Positions 23,161 to 32,457 of a stretch of DNA of 64,000 nucleotides are shown here, one piece after another (positions within the stretch are counted from its first letter, which is position 1; each line of letters begins with the position of its first letter). Both the position numbers and the translations under genes were made by a program. The notes under the pieces are model-generated. The model worked only from the letters and a program-made list of their open reading frames with translations. It had not been told where the DNA came from and did no database searches. Source of the stretch: Gonatopus flavifemur (lineage: Eukaryota > Arthropoda > Insecta > Hymenoptera > Dryinidae); NCBI GenBank assembly GCA_018340375.1, contig JAFFJZ010000003.1, positions 51,987,006-52,051,005 of the forward strand. The letters run 5' to 3'.

Positions 23161-23839
23161 ATTTTGGCCACTTTTCCAGCTACCTGGCCCACTGTGCACT
23201 GTGCGTCGTTAGCTCTGGGTGATGCCGAAGGAAAGTAATGTAGAGCTATTTTTACTTATCTCGAGTAATGGAATTAATTCTGGGTAGGATTACTGGTTTT
23301 TTCACCAAATGCTGATCTTTGAGCGACCATATTAGGATTCCCTTGAATGCTATCGGAATTTCCGCAAGGAATTCAAATATAGCACCTCAAAAATTCATAA
23401 GATACAGATTTCAATCAACTTACATGCAGATTCTGAAGTGGTACACCCTGGAAAGTCGGCACTTCACTCGTTTTTGATGAAATAATCATCTTTGAGCGGT
23501 CATACTGGGATCCCCTTGGATGCTATCGAAATCGCTCCATGAAATTCGAATTCAGCAACCTCAAAAACTATAACATACGCGGCTGAATCAATTAACATGC
23601 AGATTCTGGAGTGTTACACCTTTCAAAGTCGATATTTCTGCGCGTTTTCCTTCAGATTCCCAACTTTCAGCGGCCATATTGAATTTCCCTTCAGCCGTAT
23701 CAAAATTCCGGCAGCGGATTTGGATTCTACGACTCAAAAACCTACGGGATACGAAGCGCTATCGATTTCCGCTCAGATTCCGAAGTGTTCCAGATTTTCG
23801 ACACAGTTCTCACGGAAATCGACCACTGTGCGCCATGGT

Positions 23840-24002
23840 ACTAGCCAAATCATTTCTGACAAATTATTCGAAAATAAAGCAATATAATCGAAATATCGCT
23901 CTTTACAGATCTTCTTCAACCAATAAAGATGGTCTGTACAGAGCGATACTTTGGTTATATTGCTTCGCTTCCGAATGATTCGTCAGGGAAGATTTGGCTA
24001 GT
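23840..24002. mobile_element. 163-bp foldback MITE
   Basis: Ends ACTAGCCAAATC and GATTTGGCTAGT are reverse complements, and the arms pair through GCAATATAA, TCGCTCT and CAGA/TCTG blocks. Inserted just outside the right end of Transib A. Confidence 0.8.
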
Positions 24003-24194
24003 GCCCCGGCGCTGGTATCCCCTCAAAACCTCTATCAGTTTGAATACGTAGTATGGACATTTTTCAACACATTTTTGATATATTTATATCGTTTTAATCT
24101 ACACAGCATTAATATATAAATGTGAAAACAACATGAATACATAATCTTCGATCATTCTCCACGGATACAATCACCCGAGTTGGAATTTTAATCC

Positions 24195-24328
24195 TTGGTT
24201 CGCTAAACGGGCCTAGTACAGTCGTGTTGCGTTTTCGTGCGGTACTGAATTGAAAGGTCTGCATTACGACTCGAACTGTTCTGCACAAAAACGCAGCACA
24301 ACTACACTAAGCCCGTTTAGCGACCCAA
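24195..24328. repeat. 134-bp foldback around CGCTAAACGGGC
   Basis: TTGGTTCGCTAAACGGGC on the left pairs with GCCCGTTTAGCGACCCAA on the right; arms are about 46 nt with scattered mismatches. Lies in the right part of the pogo-like insertion. Confidence 0.8.
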
Positions 24329-24552
24329 AATTAACATTTCCATTAGGTCGGAAATGTTTTCTATAATTTTGAAGCAAAACAAAGTATTCAGAACTTCATG
24401 TAGGTTCAAGCAAATGAACAACAGGGATGAATTCACATATATATCGTCATCCGTATTATCCGAGGATCCACCTCGGTTAATTCGAAGTGGCTTAGGCCTC
24501 GGATAATGCGGAACCTTGGTCAATCAAAGGTCGGATAATCGAGGTTCTACTG

Positions 24553-24731
24553 TATTTCGAATGAGTTGGAGACAGGACTCGCACAATAGACCCAATCAGA
24601 GTAAATCGGAGTTCAGCCGATTCGGAACACCTTTAGGCGAAAGGAATTTCATCAGAAATAGATTCTACTTGTTAATCGGATTCAATAGGATGATGACCGA
24701 TTGGATTCTATAGCATTGAATAATCCATCCC
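24553..24731. repeat. 226-bp satellite unit resuming after the pogo-like insertion
   Basis: Starts with TATTTCGAATGAGTTGG, the direct continuation of the unit broken at 13,509, and runs to AATAATCCATCC where the next insertion starts. Contains the empty site of the 13,011 MITE. Confidence 0.85.
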
Positions 24732-24978
24732 GGGAAAAAAAAATCGGGACCCATATATGGATTCATATATGCATTCATATATGAGCATAGATGGATTTTG
24801 ATCATATATGCTCATATCCCTGGTGAAAATGGAAGCGGGAAAGAAGAGCAAACGAAGCGTATGCTGGAGGGTAACAAAAACGTTAATGAAAAGTATGAAG
24901 AGCTTGAATGGAAAGGATACAAAGAGTATTTGAAGCGGGAGTTGAAACAAAAGAAGCGTAGAAAATTGAAGGAATGTA

Positions 24979-26264
24979 TTAGGTGTATAATTTTGCTTCC
25001 GCCGTTTTTTCCGAAATTCGAGGCTTTATGGTAAAAAACTGGTTATACATTTATGATTCAAAGTATTGTCCCTCGTTGACCACTACTTCCTCCCATCTTT
25101 CGGGCAGCATACGAATCCCGCGTTGAAAAAACTGGTCATCTTTTGAAGTGATCCACGAATCAATCTAATTTTTCACTTCTTCATAAGACCGGAAGTGCTG
25201 GTCAGCTAGGCCGTGTGTCATTGATCGAAACAAGTGATAGTCCAAGGAAGCAACGTCTGGAGAATACGGCGGGTGGGGTAGGACTTTCCATTTCAAAGTT
25301 TCCAAGTATGTCTTGACCACTTTCGGAACATGGGGTCGAGCATTGTCATGCTGTAAAATCACTTTATCATGTCTCTCGTTGTATTACGGCCATTTGTCTT
25401 CCAATGCTTGGCTCAAACGCATTAATTGCGTTCGATAACGATCACCTGTGATTGTTTCAGTCGGTTTTAACAACTCATAATACTCTACGCCGAGCTGGTC
25501 CCACCAAATACTGAGCATAACCTTGGAACCGTGAATATTCGGTTTGGCCGTCGACGTGGAAGCATGGCCGGGATATCCCCATGATTTTCCGCGCTTGGGA
25601 TTATCGTGATGAACCCATTTTTCGTCCCCAGTTACAATGCGATGCAGAAATCCCTTCCGTCTTCACCTTGCAAGCAGCTGTTCACAAACACACAAACGCC
25701 GTTCAACATCTCTCGGCTTTAACTCGTATGGCACCCAATTTCCTTGTTTCTGAATCATTCCCATGACTTTCAGGCGTTTTGAAATGGCTGGTTGCGTCAC
25801 TCCCAATGATCCTGCCAATTCTTGTTGCGTTTGACACGAGTCTTGATCAAGTAATGCCTCCAATTCTGCACCTCCGAAAACCTTCTCTCTTCCACCGACA
25901 TGCTGGTCTTCGACGTTAAAATCACCGTTCTCAAAGCGTTGAAACCACTCTCGGCACGTTCTTCCACTAATAGCGGCCTCACCATAGGTATTTGAGAGCA
26001 TTCGATGAGCCTCAGTCGCAGATTTCTTCATATTAAAGCAGAAAATTAAAACCCCCCGCAAATGACGAGAATTTGGCTCGTAAGCTGACATGTTTAATCG
26101 AGAATAACTTTATGATGCAGACCCAAATCGACTAATATTTCGATGGCGTTATGTTCACAAATACCCAAGCTTATTGTATGACATCTATGATCTATTTATT
26201 TCAACTATCACTCACCGCTACAGCCATCTATTGCAAAACGGCGGAAGCGAAGTTATACACCTAA
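24979..26264 (-). mobile_element. mariner element, 1,286 bp, with TA duplication
   Basis: Inverted ends TTAGGTGTATAATTTTGC and (right, inverted) TTAGGTGTATAACTTCGC, both followed by TTCCGCCGTTTT. TA at 24,977-24,978 and 26,265-26,266. The length and TA target match classic mariners. Confidence 0.95.
25051..26091 (-). pseudogene. mariner transposase, near-intact (three nonsense codons)
   Basis: From ATG at 26,091 to TAA at 25,051-25,053 the frame is preserved over 346 codons, the usual mariner length, but interrupted by stops at 25,663-25,665, about 25,383-25,385 and 25,165-25,167. The N-terminal helix-turn-helix region (NMKKSATEAHRML, GVTQPAISKRLKVMG) and the WVPYELKP motif are present. All three catalytic Asp codons remain: IVTGDEKW, LQHDNARPH and SLDYH, with 34 residues between the last two (D,D34D). 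No frameshift is visible, so decay is by point substitution only. It would bind the terminal repeats and move the element by cut and paste into TA sites. Confidence 0.9.
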
Positions 26265-26280
26265 TATTCTAAAAAATTGA

Positions 26281-26352
26281 CCCCATAGCGAGGATCGAAC
26301 CGGGGACTTTTACAAAGGTAGCCGAGGGTCTTATCCACTTAGCCATCGATCG
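26281..26352 (-). ncRNA. tRNA-like module inside the CCCTGG element, copy 1
   Basis: The minus strand has an A-box-like TGGCTAAGTGG (26,335-26,345) and a B-box-like GGTTCGATCCT (26,291-26,301) spaced as in a tRNA gene. Stem pairing is imperfect (the T stem has two mismatches), so it is a tRNA-derived Pol III promoter module rather than a working tRNA. Confidence 0.5.
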
Positions 26353-27049
26353 GCGTTGGGATCGATCGCATAAAGATATTATTTGAAATCAGAATAGGTA
26401 TGATCCGCATACGTTTAATATAACTTACTATTACTTTACATGAAGAGCGTGTGAAACGGGATCGAAAGCTTATGAAGCGTATATGGAACATATGATTTCA
26501 TTACTTCACAGTAAGGGGGCCTTACACGTTTCATGAAGAGGGAATGGAAACATTTTTCGCTTCGTATACGCTTCCTCCGCGCTTTGTGTATACGCTCGAT
26601 TTTCACCAGGGATATGGTCATATATGAAAGTGGGGAATCTATCAGCATTGATTTCACTTCCCTCTCCTTTGGGTTTTCATCACGTTCCATAAAAAATCGT
26701 GACATTTTTCTGTTCTTATATGGATGTATATGATAATGCATGATTGAATATGATCACATAAGGCCATGGAACAATCTCATTCATACATGGTCATATATGG
26801 CCAAAATCCATATATGCTCATATATGATCTCATAGACCCGATCAGAGTCAGTCACAGTGGAAAAAGAAAAAATGTTTAAAAATTTGTTTTTACCGATTTC
26901 AGATTCTTTACATCATTTTCGATGTAGAGAGAAAGGAGAAAACATCCTTCGTCGTCTGCTTCATAGCTTATTACTTGGAAGATTGAGTTATTCGTGATCG
27001 CCTGGATTGAGTACATGATATGTTACCTTTAGAATGTAGATACTATTTC

Positions 27050-28330
27050 GTTGAATGAATCATCGAATGGATCATCTAACCGACGTTCGTGTAATTTCGT
27101 TCGCAAATGAAAATCCGAATCGAAGAAAAACCTTTTCTATTTGATTTAGAGGCTCTACGCTTTCCTATAGACTTTCTCATGATTTAAGATTCAATCACGT
27201 CGAAAAAATCAGCCACTTATTCATTGGAACGTGCTAATGCATCGGCGGGACACCTAATGAATCCCATTGAGATGTCAGTATCACTGAATGCTGAAACCGA
27301 ACCCAAACCCATGTAACAGCGTTTATTCATTCTCGATGGGTTCATCCGTCATGCACGGATTCAGTACGTGACATCTTGAGTATTTCCGACGGTACCTGCA
27401 CAGTGTGCAAGGTGCACAAAGCGGTATTCAAATCAACTAAGATTTTGATTTTGGATCAATTCAATAAGAGGAAAAGTGGATCAAGCACCGCTTCGCGCAC
27501 AGTACATATTCTGCACGTACTGTCGGAAACACCTCTTACTGTCAAAACAACACAACAGATACAATTTCATTGAATAAATCCTCGAATGCCTAATTCAATT
27601 TATCTCAGTCATAACGGACCGTTTGTAGCAACTTGTTCGTGAATTGCAATCCAAATCATCAACAAACTGATTGGATCCGATTGAGATACTGTATGCTGCC
27701 CCGTAAATCTGCTGATGGATATCCATTCAATCCCGTCTGAATCAATCGGCCGCTTGCTCATTGCGACTTTCCATCGAAGCGGCGGAATATTGATTAATAT
27801 CACTGACCGTCCAATCCAAATGCACGTAACAACCCGTATTCAGCCTCATTAGCTCCATTCCTCATCGGATCGATTCAGTACGTGATGTCATACTATCTAA
27901 ATGCAGATACAATCTCATTGCATAAATCCTCGAATGTATCATTCAATTCATTTCATTCACATCGGAACGTTTGTAGCAGCTTGATCGTTAATTGCAATCC
28001 AAATCATCAACCAACTGATTGGATCCGATTGAGATACTCTATGCTGCCCCGTAAATTTGCTGATGGATTCCAATTGAATCCCGTCTAAATCAATCAGCCG
28101 CTTGCTCATTGGAACTTTCCATTGAATTGGCGAAACGTTGAATGAATTCCATTGAGATGGCGATGTCAATGTCAATATCACTGCCCGTCCGATCCAAAAC
28201 CATGTAATAACCCGTATTCATCCTCATTAGCTCCATTCGTAATCGCACCGATTCAGTACGTGATATCTCACTATCAAAATGCAGACACAATCTCATTGAA
28301 TAAATCATCGAATATCTGAATCGTTCCCTG
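27050..28330. repeat. ~350-380-bp tandem repeat, about three copies
   Basis: CTGCCCCGTAAAT at 27,696 and 28,044 (348 apart) and GATTCAGTACGTGA at about 27,350, 27,866 and 28,246 mark the units. Small indels change the spacing and a foldback (27,383-27,529) lengthens the first unit. No coding potential; open frames here are repeat by-products. Confidence 0.8.
27383..27529. mobile_element. 147-bp foldback MITE in the tandem repeat
   Basis: TTTCCGACGGTACCTGCAC pairs with the inverted GTACTGTCGGAAA end and with a GCACAAAGCGG/CCGCTTCGCGC block. Its insertion explains the longer first repeat unit. Confidence 0.65.
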
Positions 28331-28491
28331 ATTCAGTATCATCAAAGCTTATCGTTCTCATACATATTGGAGCTCATTCAATACAGTCATCCATACCCGC
28401 TCCATTTCCTATTCAACAATAAGAAAGCCCATACCAGTCATCTGATCAGATTCAATCGGCATTTCACTTGCGCAATGTCCTGATTCATCTG

Positions 28492-28551
28492 ACCAAATCC
28501 AATTGATAAATCGACCATTTCAATCTGGTCGATTTATCAATTGGATTTGGT
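28492..28551. repeat. perfect 26-bp stem hairpin
   Basis: Left arm 28,492-28,517 and right arm 28,526-28,551 are exact reverse complements (ACCAAATCCAATTGATAAAT is the start of the left arm), with the 8-nt loop TTTCAATC. Confidence 0.95.
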
Positions 28552-29391
28552 TAGAATCAATCGTTCCTTTTAACCAGGGTAATATACTTATAGACATAAG
28601 TCAGCTATGTCCCCACAGTAGGTATTGTCAGTTTTAAAGACCCGATCAGTGTTGCGATATTCGTCAAACTGGGAAGTCGCAGCTTGATCACGAGACTACA
28701 TTTCGTACTAATGCATGTAAGCGCTCTTGTCGATGAGCGGTTTACCGATAATAGTGCTCACATGTGTGAGTGCGAAATGTGGTCACGTGACCCAGCTGCG
28801 ATTTCCCAGCTCGACCAATATCGCAATACTGGACACGACTGATTCATGTCTAACAGTCCATTCAAAAAGTCCGTAGGATGACATATAGATAGCGTTACTA
28901 GAATTTTTTGCATATAATTTTTATTTAGTACTAACCTTCAAACGACACGTGTGTAATTTTGACAGCAATCTGACTATTGATTCGTGAGTTACAGCATTTT
29001 ATATGGAGCTACTTTTGTTATTGAAAAAAAATGGAAACAAATGAATTTCGAGTTTCGGTAAAGCATTGCTTTTTGTTGAAAAAATATACAGTGGGAACCA
29101 AACAATGGCTTGATAAACATTATCCAGATTCTGCTCCATCGAGACAAATGGAATGGAGAAGTGGATTGCTGAATATAAACGTGGTCGTACCAGCACAAAT
29201 GATGCAGAGCGCAGTGGACGCCCAAATGAGGCTGTTATTCCAGAAAACATTGAAAAAATCCACAAATTGGTTATGAACGATCGCAAATTGAAGGTGCACG
29301 AGCTAGCTAACATTGTAAAGATATCAGATGGTAGTGTTTTCACCATTCTACACAAACATTTGGGTATGCGGAAGCTCAGTGCAAAGTGGGT

Positions 29392-29900
29392 CCCTGGTGA
29401 AAATGAAGCGTATATACAAAGCGCGAAGGAAGCGTATACGCAGCGGAAAACGTTTCAATTCCCTCTCCCTCAATCGTGTGATGCCTGCTTGCGGTGGAGT
29501 TATGATATCATACGTTCCGTATACGCTTTATAAGCTTTCGATCCTGCTTCACACATGCTCCATGTAACGTAATAGTGAGTTACATCAAGCGTATGCGAAG
29601 CCTACCTATTCTGACTTGAAATAATATTTTTAAGCATTCGACACCAACGAGGACTCCATGGCTCAATAGATAAGCCCCTCATCTTCCACAGTGGAGATCA
29701 CTGGTTCAATTCTCACCGTGGGATTCAATTTTTTAATTTTATTTTCTCGAATTTTATATGCTTCCTTTGTTTCAATTCCCGTTCCACATACTTTTCGTAT
29801 CCTTTCCATCCAAGTTCTATATACTTTGCGTCAACGTCTCGGTTAACCTCCAGTATACGCTTCGTTTACTCTCCCTTACCGCTTTCATTTTCACCACGGG
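29392..29900 (+). mobile_element. CCCTGGTGAAAAT-ended element, copy 2
   Basis: Ends CCCTGGTGAAAATGAAGCG and, inverted, CCCGTGGTGAAAATGAAAGCG. It interrupts the mariner reading exactly between KWVP and HELT. 509 bp, homologous end to end with copy 1 at 24,818-26,611. Shared inner words include GAAGCGTATACGC and AAGCTTTCGATCC. Confidence 0.85.
29652..29724 (+). ncRNA. tRNA-like module inside the CCCTGG element, copy 2
   Basis: A-box-like TGGCTCAATAG (29,659-29,669) and B-box-like GGTTCAATTCT (29,703-29,713), at the same position within the element as the module in copy 1 (about 250-340 bp from the homologous end) and recognisably related. Too degenerate to be a functional tRNA. Confidence 0.45.
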
Positions 29901-30743
29901 TGCCGCATGAGCTCACAGTCGACCAAAAACAACAACGGATTGATGCTTCAGAGGAGTGTTTAGCGCTGTTGAATCGCAATAAAATCCAATTTTATCGTCG
30001 ATATGTGACAATGGGTGTAACATAGCTTCACTTTTACACACCTCAAAGACAGTCAGCTGAGTGGACAGCAGTCGACGAATCGAATCCAAAGCGAGCAAAG
30101 ACGCAACAACAGTCGGTCGGTGAGGTGATGGCGTCTGTATTTTGGGATGAGAAGGGAATAATATTCATCGACTATGAATTGGGCTTCGAATTGCCTACCC
30201 ACCCACCGTATTCTCCAGATTTAGCCCTCAGTGACTTTTTTCTGTCTTCAGTTCTCAAGAGAATGCTTGCTGGAAAGGAATTTAAGTCCAATGATGAAGT
30301 AATCGCTGAAACTGAGGCCCATTTTGAAGGAAAAGAGAAATCGTACTATAAAAATGGTATCGAAAAGTTGGAAAATCGCTATACTCGTTGTATCACCCTC
30401 GAAGGCACTATGTTGGATAATAAAATCGAGTTTTGTCGAACTTTTGTTTCTTTTTTACTTATCCTACGGACATATTGAATGACCTGGTAAGCAGTAATCA
30501 GTGGACTTCTTTTGTTTTCATAACACGAGCCAGTAACAAGGGTGCAAAGTTGCTGATTCCCGCCCGAGCGTGGCGAGGGCGACAAATCACGCGAGTGGCA
30601 GGATCACCAACAGGGTTGGGAATGTATTATACATATTATAATATTCCTACTTTTATACAACCCTGGTAGAAATATCACGAGTCTTTCCCGATCAACCATG
30701 AGGGGTTAGCAAGGAAAAACTAGTTGGGATGAACTGGAGAGTT

Positions 30744-32457
30744 CCCATGTGGAAATTGCCGGAGTTGACAAATCGCCCAGTACTGGAAAGGTTGTATTTG
30801 CCAGACTTTGGCAGAAACAACTGTTCCTGTTCAGGCCCATTACTGTTTTTCAACTGGTTGTACATGTTCGACGGAGTTGATACGGTATTGGTTGGCGTGG
30901 ACAGACAGTGTTGGGCCAGTAATGAATCAATACTGGCCGGAAAATACACGGATCGTAGTGTAACGGAGCCGCGCTAGTACAGTGCCAGAGTTGGGATAAC
31001 CATTCAATATATCCAATAGGCGATCGAGTGCCAGGATCGGTAGGGCAATGGCTAACTACAAAATCGGTAGTCGAACTACGTTAAAATTATGTCCATGGAA
31101 ATCCGGCTGTTATGGTAAACCAAAGCGGCGCCAGTACTGAGCCAGAGTGCGGATTACTATTTCATAGATTTGATAGCCGACTATATGCCAGTGTCAATAT
31201 GGAAATCGATGTTGTATTGTCGTTAAAATCAATTAATTATGACAAATGGCGTGGTACTGGCGAGGTTGTATTTGCCAAAGTTCGGCAAAAACAACTGTGC
31301 CTGTTTTGAATCATTACCGTTTTTCAACTGTCGGCGGACATTCGCAAAATTTCAGCCGGTATTGGCTCGCGTGGACAGACAGTATAGGGTCAGTATCGAA
31401 TGAATACTGTCTGGACAATACCCAGGATTTCGAGAAACGGTACCGCGCCAGTATTCAGCCAGAGTCGGTATTATCATTCCATATGTACAACAGACGGCAA
31501 TATGCCAGTAATGATATGACTCTGGCTGAACGCAAAATCGATAGTCGATTGATGTTGCAATTATGATCTTGGCAACTCGGCTGTTGTGGTCAGCCGGAGT
31601 CGCGCCAGTATTGAGCCAGAGTTGGTATTATGATTCAATATGTTCGGTAGACGACATGGTACCAGTATTGGTGGGACTCTGGTTGACTACGGAATCGGGA
31701 GTCAATTGACATTAAAATCACGATCTTGGCAACTTGATCTTTGTAGTGAGCCGGAGTCGCGCCAGTATCAAGACAGAGTTGGTATGATCATTCAATACGT
31801 TCGATAGAGAACAATGAACCAGTATTGGTAGAATCTTGTTTCACTACGGAGTCTATGGTAAATTGCGTGACTTCGAGGGAATTGGTGCAATACATGGGAA
31901 TTTAAGTGGTCCGTTGTCAACTCGGAGATGAGCTGATGTGATAGAGACTCTGTTTCTCACTCGCAGGTCCCGGGTTCAATCCTTGCCCAGTGAACTTTCA
32001 TGAAACCACTTCCAAAGCGTCTTTCTCAGATAACGGTGATGAGAAAAATAGATTCACAAAGTTTTGAAAGTTCAAATTCAATGGATTTTTTTTTCCACTT
32101 GAAATATAACTCCGGGGATCCCTAATTACCAGCACTGTGCCAGTACTGGGTCGGGTCTGAATTCCTACGTAGGATGTATTATTTTGACCCTCTACCACTT
32201 CTCATCCAGTACTGGCCGAACAACTGATTCTGTTGCAATGCCAGAGTTCCACCATAGTAGGCACACACCAAATATCGCTACCGACGTGGTGGTAAATGTT
32301 TTACTGGCCCTTATGTAAAATGATGTTATCATTCCGACTCCTTGCCAGTACCGTCCAAATCACTGGCCCCATAAGGGCAAGGTTGGATTTGCCAGTACTG
32401 GCAACTCTGGCAACAGTACCGCGCCAGTAGCGGCCCGTTTGTACATTTCCACATGGG
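30744..32457. mobile_element. 1.7-kb element with CCCATGTGGAAAT ends
   Basis: CCCATGTGGAAATTGCC on the left, inverted CCCATGTGGAAATGTAC on the right. The inside has imperfect repeats of about 150 bp built on GCGCCAGTATTGAGCCAGAG (30,970-31,830) and a tRNA-like stretch. No coding region. Confidence 0.65.
31921..31994 (+). ncRNA. tRNA-like stretch in the CCCATGTGG element
   Basis: GGGTTCAATCC (31,972-31,982) is a good B box and GAGCTGATGTGATAGAG about 40 bp upstream resembles an A-box arm. It lies within a larger terminal-repeat element; likely tRNA-derived, not a functional tRNA. Confidence 0.4.

Larger units (their letters stand above)
18390..23196 (+). mobile_element. Transib element B carrying the intact transposase
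   Basis: The right end is GGCCCACTGTG at 23,186-23,196, immediately followed by a second CACTGTG (23,197-23,203). The left end is CAGAGTGGGCC at about 18,390, abutting the right end of a preceding copy (GGCCCCACTG). Subterminal repeats in opposite orientation (18,976-19,100 and 22,320-23,160) support this as one element. The left heptamer is damaged by the junction and no 5-bp duplication can be assigned. The interior holds two later MITE insertions (19,232-19,618 and 22,542-22,766). Confidence 0.55.
13643..23830. mobile_element. Transib element A with 626-bp terminal inverted repeats
   Basis: Two arms, 13,643-14,268 and 23,205-23,830, are inverted copies; their coordinates are exactly symmetric (13,643+23,830 = 14,268+23,205). 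Both begin with CACAGTGG, matching the CACAGTG heptamer shared by Transib ends and RAG recombination signals. Each arm contains three sub-repeats of 173-174 bp (marker CAGATTC at 23,427, 23,600 and 23,774). The expected 5-bp target duplication is not clear (CACCG on the left, CGCCA on the right). A further 16-bp resemblance (GGGGAYACCAGCRCCG) outside both ends leaves the outer limit slightly open. Confidence 0.7.
13510..24552. mobile_element. pogo/Tigger-like insertion (TA site), enclosing later insertions
   Basis: The left end is CAGTATAACCTCAATTATCC; the right end inverted is CAGTAGAACCTCGATTATCC, a form known from pogo/Tigger elements. TA flanks both sides (13,508-13,509 and 24,553-24,554). 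The satellite unit at 12,870-12,900 shows the uninterrupted sequence with a single TA. No pogo transposase was found; nearly all of the 11 kb is later nested material, and only about 130 bp on the left and about 500 bp on the right look original. Confidence 0.7.
24818..26611 (-). mobile_element. CCCTGGTGAAAAT-ended element, copy 1, split by a mariner
   Basis: Ends CCCTGGTGAAAAT and ATTTTCACCAGGG, flanked by ATAT on both sides (24,814-24,817 and 26,612-26,615). Without the mariner and its TA it is 506 bp, against 509 bp for the second copy at 29,392-29,900, to which it is homologous in reverse orientation. It contains a tRNA-like module. Confidence 0.85.
24743..26842. mobile_element. AT-rich inverted-repeat element (ATCGGG ends), host of nested insertions
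   Basis: Ends ATCGGGACCCATATATGG and, inverted, ATCGGGTCTATGAGATC, followed by repeated CATATATG palindromes on both sides (about 24,751-24,817 and 26,700-26,830). The only large interior content is the CCCTGG-ended element. Confidence 0.65.
29031..30478 (+). pseudogene. mariner transposase, disrupted
   Basis: Starts at ATG 29,031 (METNEFRVSVKHCFLLKK), shifts frame near 29,150, then runs through ERSGRPNEAVIPENIEKI, DGSVFTILHKHL and KWVP. It is cut there by the inserted element and resumes at 29,901 with HELTVDQKQQR. The first catalytic Asp is lost (YVTMG, followed by a stop), and a deletion joining FIDYE to LGFEL near 30,175 removes about 55-60 residues including the second Asp. The third Asp (LSDFF) and a YYKNGIEKLENRYTRCI C-terminus remain. 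Clearly inactive. Confidence 0.9.
28853..30487 (+). mobile_element. mariner (cecropia/mellifera type), split by another element
   Basis: Ends ACAGTCCATTCAAAAAGTCC and, inverted, CCAGGTCATTCAATATGTCC; TA at 28,851-28,852 and 30,488-30,489. Contains the 509-bp CCCTGG element (29,392-29,900) and an internal deletion. Confidence 0.85.

Noticed and set aside
30613..30667. Short CAGGGTTGGG...CAACCCTG element as a further hAT MITE
   Set aside because: Ends are complementary, but the 8-bp flanks do not match and the span is only ~55 bp; too weak to list as an element.
26281..31994. Functional tRNA genes
   Set aside because: A- and B-box matches are present, but acceptor and T-stem pairing is poor and the sites lie inside mobile elements. 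Listed as tRNA-like modules only.
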